Source: CAZFPT01 sp046541875 (GTDB taxonomy: Bacteria > Planctomycetota > Phycisphaerae > SM23-33). From it: a DNA stretch of 55,172 bases. Below the pieces are notes generated by a model, which saw only the letters and a list, made by a program, of their open reading frames with translations, did not search any database and was not told the DNA's origin. Location: positions 1 to 55,172 of the forward strand of contig JBKHCL010000008.1 of assembly GCA_046541875.1 (NCBI GenBank). The letters run 5' to 3'. Both the position numbers and the translations under genes were made by a program. This document shows, in pieces, positions 47,285-55,172 of the stretch (positions are counted from its first letter, which is position 1; each line of letters begins with the position of its first letter).

Positions 47285-48205
47285 ATGGATGGATTGCGAT
47301 TTTCTCTGGTTTGTGCTGTGGTGGGGGCTGCCCTTGCGGGGTGTCAGCCGAAGGTGGCTCAAAACACCGGCAACGGCGCCAACCACGCCGGGAGCACAGC
47401 GAACACCACCCCCGATCGGCCCAAGCGGAGGGTCGTGAAGGTCTCCACCGTTGAGCAGTTCATCGACGCCATCGAGCCGAACACGATCATCCAACTGGCA
47501 GCCGGCACGTACGACGTCTCCAAGGTGGCCCAGAAGAAGCGGACGTTCGTAGTCTACGAAGACAGCTACGACGGATCCGTCGGCGACCTGGTCATCCGCA
47601 ACGTGCCGAACCTCACCATCGCCGGGCCGGCCGGGCGAGGAGCTCGAATTGTGACGCCCGAGCGGTACTCGCGCGTGTTGACGCTTCGTGACTGCCGGGG
47701 CGTGGAGCTTGCGGGACTCACCGTCGGACATTCGCCCGGTGAAGGATATTGCACCGGCGGGGTCGTGCGCATCGAGAAGGTCCGCGGGCTGACCGTGATC
47801 AACTGCGACCTGTTCGGCTGCGGGACCGAAGGTCTGGAGATGACGGACGTGGCCGAGGCAACGTTCCGAGACACGATCATTCGCGACTGCACGTACGGCA
47901 TCCTCACGCTCAGGCAGGGCTCGAATATAACGTTCCGCGACTGCCGATTCGCCGGCAACAAGGAGTTCCACGGCGTGGTGGTTCACGACAGCGAGGCCGT
48001 CACCTTCCGAGGCTGTACGATCGAGAAAAACGTGCTCAACAGCAGCATTTCCTCGCCGCTGTTCAAGATCACCAGTTCCTCGGCCGTGAAGCTGATCGAC
48101 TCGATCGTGCGGGCCAACACCTACCCCGCTTTCCAGTCGGCCAACTCGCCGCTGCGGATCGAGCGGACGCGGATGAACGGCAACACCCTCCACCAGGGCA
48201 AGTAA
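47285..48205 (+). CDS. Right-handed beta-helix lipoprotein
   Basis: 306 residues. Signal peptide with lipobox LAGC, so Cys20 is lipidated. AAAGGAG precedes the start. After a Thr/Asn-rich linker, TVEQFIDAIEPNTIIQLAAG opens a parallel beta-helix of repeated turns (VPNLTIAGPAGRG, CRGVELAGLTV, VRGLTVINCDLFGCG, GSNITFRDCRF, SEAVTFRGCTIEKN), as in NosD/pectate-lyase-like proteins. A surface-exposed carbohydrate-binding or -modifying role is likely; the catalytic residues are not identifiable. Confidence 0.85.
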   Translation: MDGLRFSLVCAVVGAALAGCQPKVAQNTGNGANHAGSTANTTPDRPKRRVVKVSTVEQFIDAIEPNTIIQLAAGTYDVSKVAQKKRTFVVYEDSYDGSVGDLVIRNVPNLTIAGPAGRGARIVTPERYSRVLTLRDCRGVELAGLTVGHSPGEGYCTGGVVRIEKVRGLTVINCDLFGCGTEGLEMTDVAEATFRDTIIRDCTYGILTLRQGSNITFRDCRFAGNKEFHGVVVHDSEAVTFRGCTIEKNVLNSSISSPLFKITSSSAVKLIDSIVRANTYPAFQSANSPLRIERTRMNGNTLHQGK

Positions 48206-48228
48206 GCAAGCCCGGCCGGCGGCGCGCA

Positions 48229-48320
48229 TAAAAAACGCGACGCTGGTGAAAGGAGGAGAAAAACCAGCGTCGCGTCTGTTGTGCGATCGCTGCGACAGGC
48301 AGGAGGAGGACCTGTCAGCC
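48229..48320 (-). ncRNA. Candidate small RNA with two anti-Shine-Dalgarno loops
   Basis: Minus-strand transcript with two hairpins. The first has stem GACAGG/CCTGTC (48294-48299, 48311-48316) with loop TCCTCCTCCTG. The second has a 13-bp perfect stem (48235-48247, 48263-48275) with loop TTTTCTCCTCCTTTC and is followed by TTTTTATG. Both loops show CCTCCT, the 16S anti-SD core, and the second shows CCTCCTTTC as at the 16S 3' end. The 5' end and promoter are not identified; it could also be released from the 3' end of the upstream radical SAM mRNA. No protein gene fits in 48206-48528. Confidence 0.45.
48230..48275 (-). terminator. Strong intrinsic terminator
   Basis: The 13-bp perfect stem ACGCGACGCTGGT/ACCAGCGTCGCGT with a 15-base loop is followed on the minus strand by a run of T (48230-48234). 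It would end transcription from the radical SAM gene about 300 bases beyond its stop. On the plus strand it has no T-tract. Confidence 0.75.
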
Positions 48321-48528
48321 GCGATACGTCACGTTCTTGTTCACCTATCAATACGCCCTGTCTTCACGAAAGGTTCACAACGGCGACGAATTTTATCGGA
48401 AAAATCGTGCGGCAGCGAGTCCCCGGCGTGATCCGGGGGATAAGATCAGCAATTAACATAGCTTACCTGCTCGTTATCCCCGTGCTGACGCAAGGGGCTT
48501 ACTGGTGGAGCATCGCGAGTGGTCTCGC

Positions 48529-49866
48529 TTATCTGCCGCAGCACTTTTTGTACTTTCGTCCGGACCCGCACGGGCAGGGGTCGTTTCGGCCGGGAGCGGG
48601 TCCGCCGGCGGTCTGCATCTTGCCGGGCTGGGCGGCGTTGGGCGACGGTCCTGCCGCGAAGGCGGCGGCCTGCTGCTTGCGGGCCTGGGCGGCCTGCGGC
48701 GTCCGACCGGCGGGCTGCTTGAGCGGAGGCATCTGGTTTTTCTTGAAGTATTCCGCCATCCGCCGCAGTTCCGGCAGGGCCTCGGCGAAGAACATCTTGT
48801 AGCCCTCGCAGAAATGGTTCACGCGCGCCGGGTCATTGCCGACGGGCCGATGGTGCTTCGGACAACCCCCCTTGCAGAACTGCAGGAACTCACAGTCCTT
48901 GCAGACACTCGGCAACTCGGTCTTGAGCGCGGCGAACTCCTCCAGCCGAGCCGATGTCACCAACTCGGTCAGCGGCGTTTCGAGGATGTTGCCCAGCTTC
49001 CACTCCCTGTAAACGAAGTGGTCGCAGGCGTACAGGTCGCCGTTGTACTCCAGCACGTGGGCGTTTGCGCACCGGTCGGCGTAGCAGCACATCGCGCTGG
49101 TCCCGTAGATCAGCGTGTGCAGGACGCTGTCGATGAACCGCTCGGAGACGCGCCCCACGTCGCGGGTCGCCCAGAGCTCGAAGACCTCCAGCATGAACCG
49201 CCCGAATTGCTCGCCGGAGACGCTGAAATCCGTCGGTTCGTCCGTGCCGGGCCGACGTTCGAGAATCGGGATGAACTGCACATACTGCACGCCGCGGTTT
49301 ACGAAGTAGCGGTAGATGTCACCGGCGTGCGGGGCGTTGACGGCGTTGAGCGTGACCAGCACGTTCACCTCGGCTCCGTGCTTCTGCAGCAGCTCAAACC
49401 CCCGCCACGCGCGGTGGTGGCTGGGCCCGCCGGCGCGGTCCACGCGGTAAGCGTCATGCCACTGCGGCGGACCGTCGAGCGAGAGGCCCACGAGGAACTT
49501 GTTTTCCGCCAGGAACTCAGCCCACTCCTCGTCGATCAGCGTCCCGTTGGTCTGCAGGGCGTTGGCGACCTCTTGACCGTCGGTGGCGTACTGCTTTTGA
49601 TACTCGACGGCCTTGCGGAAGAAGTCCAACCCCGCCAGCGTGGGCTCGCCCCCCTGCCAGCCGACGTCGGCGTGCACGGGCATCGCTTCGAGGTACTCGC
49701 GGGTGAACCGCTCGAGCACCTCATCGGACATGCCGAACTCCTCGCGTTGAACGCCCGGGTAAAGCTCCTCGGGCTTCATGGTGTAGTAGCAGTACCGGCA
49801 GTCGAGGTTGCACACCCCGCAGACGGGCTTGGCCATGATGTTGAACGGTCGGGCGATTTCAGTCAT
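48529..49866 (-). CDS. Radical SAM/SPASM maturase (anSME-like) with SEC-C tail
   Basis: 445 residues from MTEIARPFNIMAKPVCGVCN; the upstream frame lacks similarity. Radical SAM cluster Cys19, Cys23 and Cys26 (CNLDCRYC), WQGGEPTLAG, ALQTNGTLIDEEW and GLSLDGPPQWHD as in anaerobic sulfatase-maturating enzymes, then SPASM cysteines (CCYADRCAN, YACDHFVY, CKDCEFLQFCKGGCPKHH). An Ala/Gln/Pro-rich linker leads to a C-terminal SEC-C zinc motif (RNDPCPCGSGRKYKKCC). Such enzymes oxidise a Cys or Ser of sulfatases to formylglycine; no sulfatase is in the window. GAGGAGG upstream of the start. Confidence 0.9.
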   Translation of the reverse strand: MTEIARPFNIMAKPVCGVCNLDCRYCYYTMKPEELYPGVQREEFGMSDEVLERFTREYLEAMPVHADVGWQGGEPTLAGLDFFRKAVEYQKQYATDGQEVANALQTNGTLIDEEWAEFLAENKFLVGLSLDGPPQWHDAYRVDRAGGPSHHRAWRGFELLQKHGAEVNVLVTLNAVNAPHAGDIYRYFVNRGVQYVQFIPILERRPGTDEPTDFSVSGEQFGRFMLEVFELWATRDVGRVSERFIDSVLHTLIYGTSAMCCYADRCANAHVLEYNGDLYACDHFVYREWKLGNILETPLTELVTSARLEEFAALKTELPSVCKDCEFLQFCKGGCPKHHRPVGNDPARVNHFCEGYKMFFAEALPELRRMAEYFKKNQMPPLKQPAGRTPQAAQARKQQAAAFAAGPSPNAAQPGKMQTAGGPAPGRNDPCPCGSGRKYKKCCGR

Positions 49867-49961
49867 TCTCGGCGTCGGCCTCCTCGGCGAAAGCCGAATG
49901 ATACCAGACCGGCAGAGAATCGCCAAACCAAGGTGGTGGTCGAGGCAGGACGCGCGCGGGA

Positions 49962-50735
49962 CTACCGTTTGCCGGCCAGGACGCGCCCCAGGGCGATGAG
50001 CCCGCGAATGACGGCCGTGATCGCCAGCAGAAACAGCAGCGTCCCCCACAGATACGTCACCAGAGGCCAGACGTCGTGCACGAGGTTATCGAACTCGCTG
50101 CTGATGAGCCCCGCGACCGCCACCAGCACCGCCAGCACCGCCGCCGAGAGGAGTGTCCATCGCAGATCCCGCCCCGCCGGTGCCAGCCGAACCGTCAGAC
50201 AGATCGAGAGATACACGAACAGCGGGACGCGCCACTCGGTCCATTCCAACTCGCCCCAGAACTCCGTGGTATGGCGCAGCAGATCGACCTGCGAGGCGAT
50301 CAGTTGCCAGAACCCGTCCCAGCTTCCGGGCAGCTCGCGCGGGACAGCCGGCATGTTCCACAGACCACCGGCGAGCATGAACTCCTCCAGCACCGGCGAG
50401 CCCAGCAGCCAGCGGATCAACAGAATTCCCGCGATACCGGCCACCAGCGACAGAAGCGACGCCACGATCGGACCGACCACCTTGATTCGCGGGGTGTCCT
50501 CGGTGGACGGATCGGCCTGGTTGGCCCCGTCGCCGGAGGGGATGATCCGTGCCCGCCGCACTTCCCCGCCGGTGATGAGGCAGCCGAGAATGTAGGCCAT
50601 CTCGCACACCAGCGTGCCCGGAATCAGCACCCAGGCGACGACGGAGGGCTTGAGCATGTTGGCCCAGAGACGGTAGACCCCTCGTCCGGTCAGCAGGATC
50701 AACAGCAGCCAGAGCGTCAGTGTCAGATAAATCAA
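49962..50735 (-). CDS. Membrane protein resembling M50 peptidases, motif degenerate
   Basis: 257 residues from a TTG at 50735, chosen because GAGGA stands 6 bases upstream; ATG at 50774 would add 13 residues. Four or five membrane segments. The region VAWVLIPGTLVCEMAYILGC and TGGEVRRARI aligns by eye with the 'PGTxxHExxH....GxxV' helix of M50-type proteins, but the HExxH position reads CEMAY. It would then be proteolytically inactive. 95 bases before the maturase, same strand. No firm family assignment. Confidence 0.6.
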   Translation of the reverse strand: MIYLTLTLWLLLILLTGRGVYRLWANMLKPSVVAWVLIPGTLVCEMAYILGCLITGGEVRRARIIPSGDGANQADPSTEDTPRIKVVGPIVASLLSLVAGIAGILLIRWLLGSPVLEEFMLAGGLWNMPAVPRELPGSWDGFWQLIASQVDLLRHTTEFWGELEWTEWRVPLFVYLSICLTVRLAPAGRDLRWTLLSAAVLAVLVAVAGLISSEFDNLVHDVWPLVTYLWGTLLFLLAITAVIRGLIALGRVLAGKR

Positions 50736-50917
50736 GAAAGGTCCTCGCAAGGGCGGCGCACATCCGATGCGCATTGATCCGTATCGGCCCGGCCGACGTG
50801 TTGGCTGGAGGAAAACGTCGCGGCGTTTCACAGGTGGACAGGCCGGCACCTTGTTGCGGGCCCGCCGGGCAGGCAGGCGGAGCGACCGTGAGAACTCGGC
50901 CGAAGGGATGCTTCTTC

Positions 50918-50994
50918 GTGGCATGGTCTTCCAGCACATGGATACCCGGCCCCTTCGACTTCGCTCAGGATTTTCAACTGGAAGGCCGTGCTAC
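50918..50994. repeat. REP-like palindrome, second copy
   Basis: GTGGCATGGTCTTCCAG (50918-50934) and CTGGAAGGCCGTGCTAC (50978-50994) are inverted and related to the arms at 30-78. The 43-base loop contains CCTTCGACTTCGCTCAGG, a stretch I have seen as a frequent dispersed repeat in other bacteria (from memory, unverified). Intergenic, between two divergent genes. Confidence 0.5.
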
Positions 50995-51111
50995 GGGAGA
51001 CCTTTTTCGATTTTCTGTTGCACGCAGCGATCCGATGAACGTCCATAAGATGATGCAATGCCCCATCGTCGCCCGCTCGGGCAGAGAACAACGCCAGAAA
51101 AGGAGCACCCC

Positions 51112-54100
51112 ATGAAACGCGCCGTGCACATCGCTCTGCTGACCGCAGCCCTGTTGGCCGTCGTCGCCCCCGCCGCGGGCGGCTCGATCGGATATGAGGA
51201 AGATTTCGCCCTCGCCGAGGATCGCGCCAAGGCCCTCAAGGAGCTGATCCCCGGCACGCGGGACTACTTCTACTACCACTGCCTGCACTACCAGCACATC
51301 GGCCGATACGACCAGGTCGACGGGCTGTTGAAGGACTGGATCGCCAAGTTCAAGCGGACCGACCGCGTCAAGGAAATCCAGCGGCGCCAGTGGCTGCTGC
51401 GCTACAACAACCAGCCCAAGGAGTCGGTCCGGGCGATCGTGGACGACCTGAACCTGCGGTTCCCTCACGAGAAGGAAACGCTCCGCAGCCGGACCACGCT
51501 TCCGACGAAGCTGGACCCTCGGAGCATCTCGCGGGAGACCCTCACCCAACGCGCACTGCGCAGCCACAGCAACAGCCTGGGCGGCTTCGAGACCTCGGCG
51601 TTCGACTGGCTGGTCACCATGCCCGAGAAACTCAACGCCAGTCGCCGTCGCGACCTGCTGCGGCGCATCGATCGGCCTGACTATCCGGGGCTGGTGAAGC
51701 TGATCGTAGCGGATCTGGACTACCCGCGAACCGGCGGGTTCGGCTCGCTGGCGATCCATCGGAAGCTGACGCGCAAGCAACTCGATGCCCTGCTGAAGGA
51801 GAAACCCTCCCTGCTGAACCACACCCAGTTTGTCACCGCCTACCTCCAGCGGCTGGCACCGAACCCGGACGTCGACTGGCAGCAGAATGACAAAATCCGC
51901 CTGGCGTGGTACAGCCGCCTGTGGGACTTCACCAAAAAGCTCGGACCGGTCCACAACTCGCTCAAGGCCAACGTGCTGTACAACTGGCTGGAGTGGAACC
52001 TCCAACGCGGCGTGTGGGACAAGGACCTGTTCCTGTCCTACATCGCCATCCCTCGGCCGGGGGTGTACATCGACCGGGATTGGCTGAAGACCGACCGGGC
52101 CCGTCGCTACAAGGCTGACCTGTCGAAGAACTATCACTCCGTCGCCCGGATCCTCCCGCCGATCCGCAAGGACCTCCAGCTCATCCAGCGATACTTCGAG
52201 CACTGGTTCATCGAGGAAGACTCGATCAAGCCGTACGTGAACTACGTCGAGAACGACTACCTCCAGCGCTGGCTGGCCGAGACCAAGCTGATTCACAACA
52301 TCGGACCGGCCCGCAAGTACGCCGAAATGCTCACGCCCGCCCAGTACCGGGCGCTGAAGGATCGCGTGGATCTCGAATTCGTCGAGACCAACCCGAAGTA
52401 CATCGCACCTGCCCAGCCGGTCGCGCTGAAGGCCCGTGTGAAGAACGTCAAGAAGCTGATCGCCAAGGTCTACGAGGTCAACACGGTCAACTTCTACCGC
52501 CGCAAGGGCAAGGAAGTGGGCACGGACATCAACCTCAACGGCCTGGTGCCCAACGCGGAGGTCGCCCTGAACTTTGACCTGCCCTCGTTGCGGCAGCACA
52601 CCGTGGAGCTTTCCGCGAAGAACAAGGACGTCGCGAAGCTCTTTGACGCGATGAAATCCCGCGGGGTGTACGTGCTGGAGCTCATCGGCAACGGTCAGAG
52701 CAGCCGGGCCGTCATCCGCAAGGGACGCATGCGGGTGGCGACGCGCGTCACTCCCGGCGGGCTGGAGCTGACACCGCTCAACGCAGCCGGAAAGCTCATC
52801 TCCGGCGCGAAGGTGCTGCTGGGCGAGCGGGAATTCTCCGCCGATAAGAACGGACGCATCACCGTGCCCTACTCCACCGATCCAGGTCGATCGGCCGTCG
52901 TGATCGTCCATGACGGGTTCGCCTCACTGGACCACATTCATCTGCCCGGCGAGAACTACCGGCTTCACGCGGGCTTCCACGTGGATCGCGAGCAGCTCAT
53001 CGAGGGCAAAACCGCCAAACTGCTGGTACGCCCGATGCTCACGCTCAACGGCGAGCCGATCGGCATTTCGCCGCTGAGCGAGCCGAAACTCACCATCACC
53101 GCCACCGATATCGACGGGGTTTCCACGCAACTGGAAACGCGCGACCCGAACCTGGCGGTCGATTCCGAACTGGTCCGCGAGTTCACCGTACCGGCCCGTC
53201 TGGCGAAGCTCACCTTCGAGATCCGGGGCAAGGTCACACTCCGCACCACCGACAGCGAGAAGACACTTCGGGCGGCCGACGATATGAACATCAACGCGAT
53301 CGACCGGACCTATCACACCAGGGACATCCACCTGCTGCGGACCGACAAGGGCTACTTCCTGCAGCTTCGCGGCAAGACCGGCGAGGAACGCCCACGCGAA
53401 CCTGTACGCGTTCAACTGAAGCACCGGGATTTCCAGGACCCCGTGCACGCATCCCTGCACAGCGATGATAAGGGCAGAATCACGCTCGGGGCGCTGCCCG
53501 GGATCGACTGGATCCAAGCGTCCATCGAGGGCGTTTCGCACAAGTGGATGACGTACCGGCCCGATGCGACCTATCCGGACGTGGTCCATGCCCGCGCCGG
53601 TGAGACCATCGAACTGCCCTGGCTGGGCGAGGCCGGCAAGCCCCAGCGGACAGACCTGGCGCTGATCGAAATCCGCAACGGCGCCAACGTCGCCGACCGC
53701 TTCGACGCCCTGGCCATCCGCGGCGGGATGCTCACCGTCAACGACCTGCCGCGCGGCGATTACACCCTCACGATCAAGCCCCGGAACGTGACGATCGACA
53801 TCCACGTGATCCAGGGTGAATCCGTCGGCCGACTGGTGATCAACAACGAGCGATGGCTGGAACTGGACCGCGCCAAGCCGCTGAACATCACCAAGGTCTC
53901 TGCCGATGACGAAAACCTCGTCGTCCAGGTCGCCAACGCCGATCGCTGGACCCGCGTGCACGTGGTGGCCGTCCGTTATTGGCCTGCCTATGGCATGTTC
54001 GCGGACCTCGCCGGTGTGCCCGCCTCGTCACCTTCCCGCCGATCGCTCCACACGCCGCCGTCGCAGTACGTCTCCGAACGGAAGATCAGCGACGAGTACC

Positions 54101-55172
54101 GCTACATCCTCACCCGTCGATACGCCGAGAAATACCCCGGCGTGATGCTCCAACGCCCGGGGCTGCTGCTGAACCCCTGGGTGCTGCAGGAGACCCAGGC
54201 CGACGTGCAGACCACCGAGGCCGAGGAGGCCTACGGCCCTGCGGACCGGGCCCCGAGCGCCGAGCAAGCCCGCCTGCGAGATCAAGGGCGAGGTGCCGCC
54301 CTGGTGAACGATTTCGCCAACTTCGATTTCCTCTCGGCCGAGTCGGTCGTGCTGGAGAACCTCAAGGTCGACAGGAACGGACGCGTCGCCATCCCCCGCA
54401 ACCTCATGGGCACCAAGCAACTGGTGATGGTATTGGCCGTCAGCCCCGAGCGGACCGTCTATCGGCAGATCGCCCTGGGGGAGAAAGACCCCACGTTCCG
54501 CGACCTTCGACTGATCCACAACCTCGACCCCAACAAGCATTTCACGCGCCAGAACCGCGTGACCCCGTTGACGAAAGGCCAGTCCTGGACGCTCGCTCAC
54601 GCCGCGTCGGCTGAGGTGAAGTTCATTGATTCGCTGGACGAAGCATTCCAGCTCTACCAGACCCTCAGCGGCAATCCCACGCTGGCGAAGTTCTCGTGGA
54701 TTCTCCGCTGGAAGCAGCTCAGCGACACCCGGAAGCGGGAGAAATACTCCGAGTTCGCCTGCCACGAGCTGCACTTCTTCCTGTATCACAAGGATCGCCC
54801 CTTCTTCGATAAGGTCATCAAGCCCTACCTCGCCAACAAGAAGGACAAGACCTTCATGGACCATTGGCTGCTGGGCGACGACCTCTCCGATTACGTCAAG
54901 CCGTGGGAGTACCATCGACTCAACGTGGCCGAGCGCGTGCTGCTGTCGCGGCGTATCCGGGGCGAGCGGAAACACACAGCCGCCCACATCCGCGACCTGT
55001 ACGAACTGCTGGACCGCGACCCCAAGCGGCTGGACACAATCTTCGACGCCGCCCTGGCCGTGGGGGGTATGGACAGAAAGGGCAAACTTGACGGGCTGTT
55101 CGGGGCAGTAGACATGAGAGAACACAAAGGCCCGGAACTGATGCCCGACGAGATCAGCTCGGGCATATCGGA
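51112..55172 (+). CDS. Very large secreted protein of unknown function (3' end outside window)
   Basis: Open for 1353 codons and still open at the window edge. ATG at 51112 with AAAAGGAG upstream; a signal peptide MKRAVHIALLTAALLAVVAP followed by AAGGS. Roughly residues 24-430 are helix-rich with many Trp/Tyr/Leu motifs (WLLRYNNQPKESVRAI, WYSRLWDFTKKLGPVHN); about 430-1000 looks like several beta-sandwich domains (VALKARVKNVKKLIAKVYEV, LSGAKVLLGEREFSADKNG-type turns); after 1170 it is helical again (LRWKQLSDTRKREKYSEFAC, MDHWLLGDDLSDYVKPWEYH). I do not recognise the family; an alpha-2-macroglobulin-like arrangement is possible but not shown. The three long minus-strand frames across it are shadows. 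Confidence 0.85.
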   Translation, partial: MKRAVHIALLTAALLAVVAPAAGGSIGYEEDFALAEDRAKALKELIPGTRDYFYYHCLHYQHIGRYDQVDGLLKDWIAKFKRTDRVKEIQRRQWLLRYNNQPKESVRAIVDDLNLRFPHEKETLRSRTTLPTKLDPRSISRETLTQRALRSHSNSLGGFETSAFDWLVTMPEKLNASRRRDLLRRIDRPDYPGLVKLIVADLDYPRTGGFGSLAIHRKLTRKQLDALLKEKPSLLNHTQFVTAYLQRLAPNPDVDWQQNDKIRLAWYSRLWDFTKKLGPVHNSLKANVLYNWLEWNLQRGVWDKDLFLSYIAIPRPGVYIDRDWLKTDRARRYKADLSKNYHSVARILPPIRKDLQLIQRYFEHWFIEEDSIKPYVNYVENDYLQRWLAETKLIHNIGPARKYAEMLTPAQYRALKDRVDLEFVETNPKYIAPAQPVALKARVKNVKKLIAKVYEVNTVNFYRRKGKEVGTDINLNGLVPNAEVALNFDLPSLRQHTVELSAKNKDVAKLFDAMKSRGVYVLELIGNGQSSRAVIRKGRMRVATRVTPGGLELTPLNAAGKLISGAKVLLGEREFSADKNGRITVPYSTDPGRSAVVIVHDGFASLDHIHLPGENYRLHAGFHVDREQLIEGKTAKLLVRPMLTLNGEPIGISPLSEPKLTITATDIDGVSTQLETRDPNLAVDSELVREFTVPARLAKLTFEIRGKVTLRTTDSEKTLRAADDMNINAIDRTYHTRDIHLLRTDKGYFLQLRGKTGEERPREPVRVQLKHRDFQDPVHASLHSDDKGRITLGALPGIDWIQASIEGVSHKWMTYRPDATYPDVVHARAGETIELPWLGEAGKPQRTDLALIEIRNGANVADRFDALAIRGGMLTVNDLPRGDYTLTIKPRNVTIDIHVIQGESVGRLVINNERWLELDRAKPLNITKVSADDENLVVQVANADRWTRVHVVAVRYWPAYGMFADLAGVPASSPSRRSLHTPPSQYVSERKISDEYRYILTRRYAEKYPGVMLQRPGLLLNPWVLQETQADVQTTEAEEAYGPADRAPSAEQARLRDQGRGAALVNDFANFDFLSAESVVLENLKVDRNGRVAIPRNLMGTKQLVMVLAVSPERTVYRQIALGEKDPTFRDLRLIHNLDPNKHFTRQNRVTPLTKGQSWTLAHAASAEVKFIDSLDEAFQLYQTLSGNPTLAKFSWILRWKQLSDTRKREKYSEFACHELHFFLYHKDRPFFDKVIKPYLANKKDKTFMDHWLLGDDLSDYVKPWEYHRLNVAERVLLSRRIRGERKHTAAHIRDLYELLDRDPKRLDTIFDAALAVGGMDRKGKLDGLFGAVDMREHKGPELMPDEISSGIS

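Noticed and set aside
50974..52911. 645-codon minus-strand frame at the right end, plus those at 52924-53961 and 54028-55125
   Set aside because: They are antisense shadows of the large secreted protein, which has a signal peptide and a ribosome binding site and runs through all three.

Overview
The window is a high-GC bacterial chromosome segment. Its first 34 kb is one uninterrupted minus-strand block of translation and transcription genes. I infer a planctomycete, probably near the Phycisphaerae. The reasons are the pseudopilin-like protein with an 'AQCGTRLKQIGTALMLYQNAN' type helix, the large secreted proteins of unknown function, the anSME-type maturase, the missing rpmD (L30), and an enlarged SecY and S3. 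This placement is inference; there is no 16S gene here.

Layout of the minus-strand block, in transcription order from 34.5 kb down to 0.2 kb: a near-consensus promoter (34444-34471), tRNA-Thr, tuf, rpmG, tRNA-Trp, secE, nusG, rplK, rplA, rplJ, rplL, rpoB, two small accessory genes, rpoC, rpsL, rpsG, fusA, a second promoter (16302-16329), rpsJ, rplC, rplD, rplW, rplB, rpsS, rplV, rpsC, rplP, rpmC, rpsQ, rplN, rplX, rplE, rpsN, rpsH, rplF, rplR, rpsE, rplO, secY, adk, map, rpmJ, rpsM, rpsK, rpsD, rpoA, rplQ. The classical tuf/sec, rif, str, S10, spc and alpha operons are therefore fused end to end. Several published-style gene starts were moved downstream of the longest ORF to avoid overlap with the neighbouring gene, and rpmJ and rpmC were recovered although they are very short.

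Upstream of that block, still on the minus strand, lie a sugar-phosphate isomerase-like gene and glmS, separated by an intrinsic terminator, and a pseudopilin-like membrane protein. From about 39 kb the region is mixed. It holds a parvulin-type foldase lipoprotein, an RnfC-RnfD-like pair with no other Rnf subunits and with altered cofactor motifs, a clan-A glycoside hydrolase, a GT-C glycosyltransferase, queE and queD (queuosine precursor synthesis), a Y1/HUH transposase-like gene, a beta-helix lipoprotein, a radical SAM/SPASM maturase with a SEC-C tail, an M50-like membrane protein with a degenerate metal motif, and the first 1353 codons of a very large secreted protein that runs off the window.

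The most unusual signals are: (1) a minus-strand RNA candidate at 48.2-48.3 kb with two hairpins, each exposing a CCUCCU loop that mimics the 16S anti-Shine-Dalgarno tail, the second ending in a U-tract; (2) a two-gene cassette wedged between rpoB and rpoC; (3) the stripped-down RnfC/RnfD pair; (4) an extended inverted-repeat structure just upstream of the HUH transposase-like gene, plus related REP-like palindromes at both ends of the window; (5) overlapping divergent promoters between queE and the glycosyltransferase that look leaderless.
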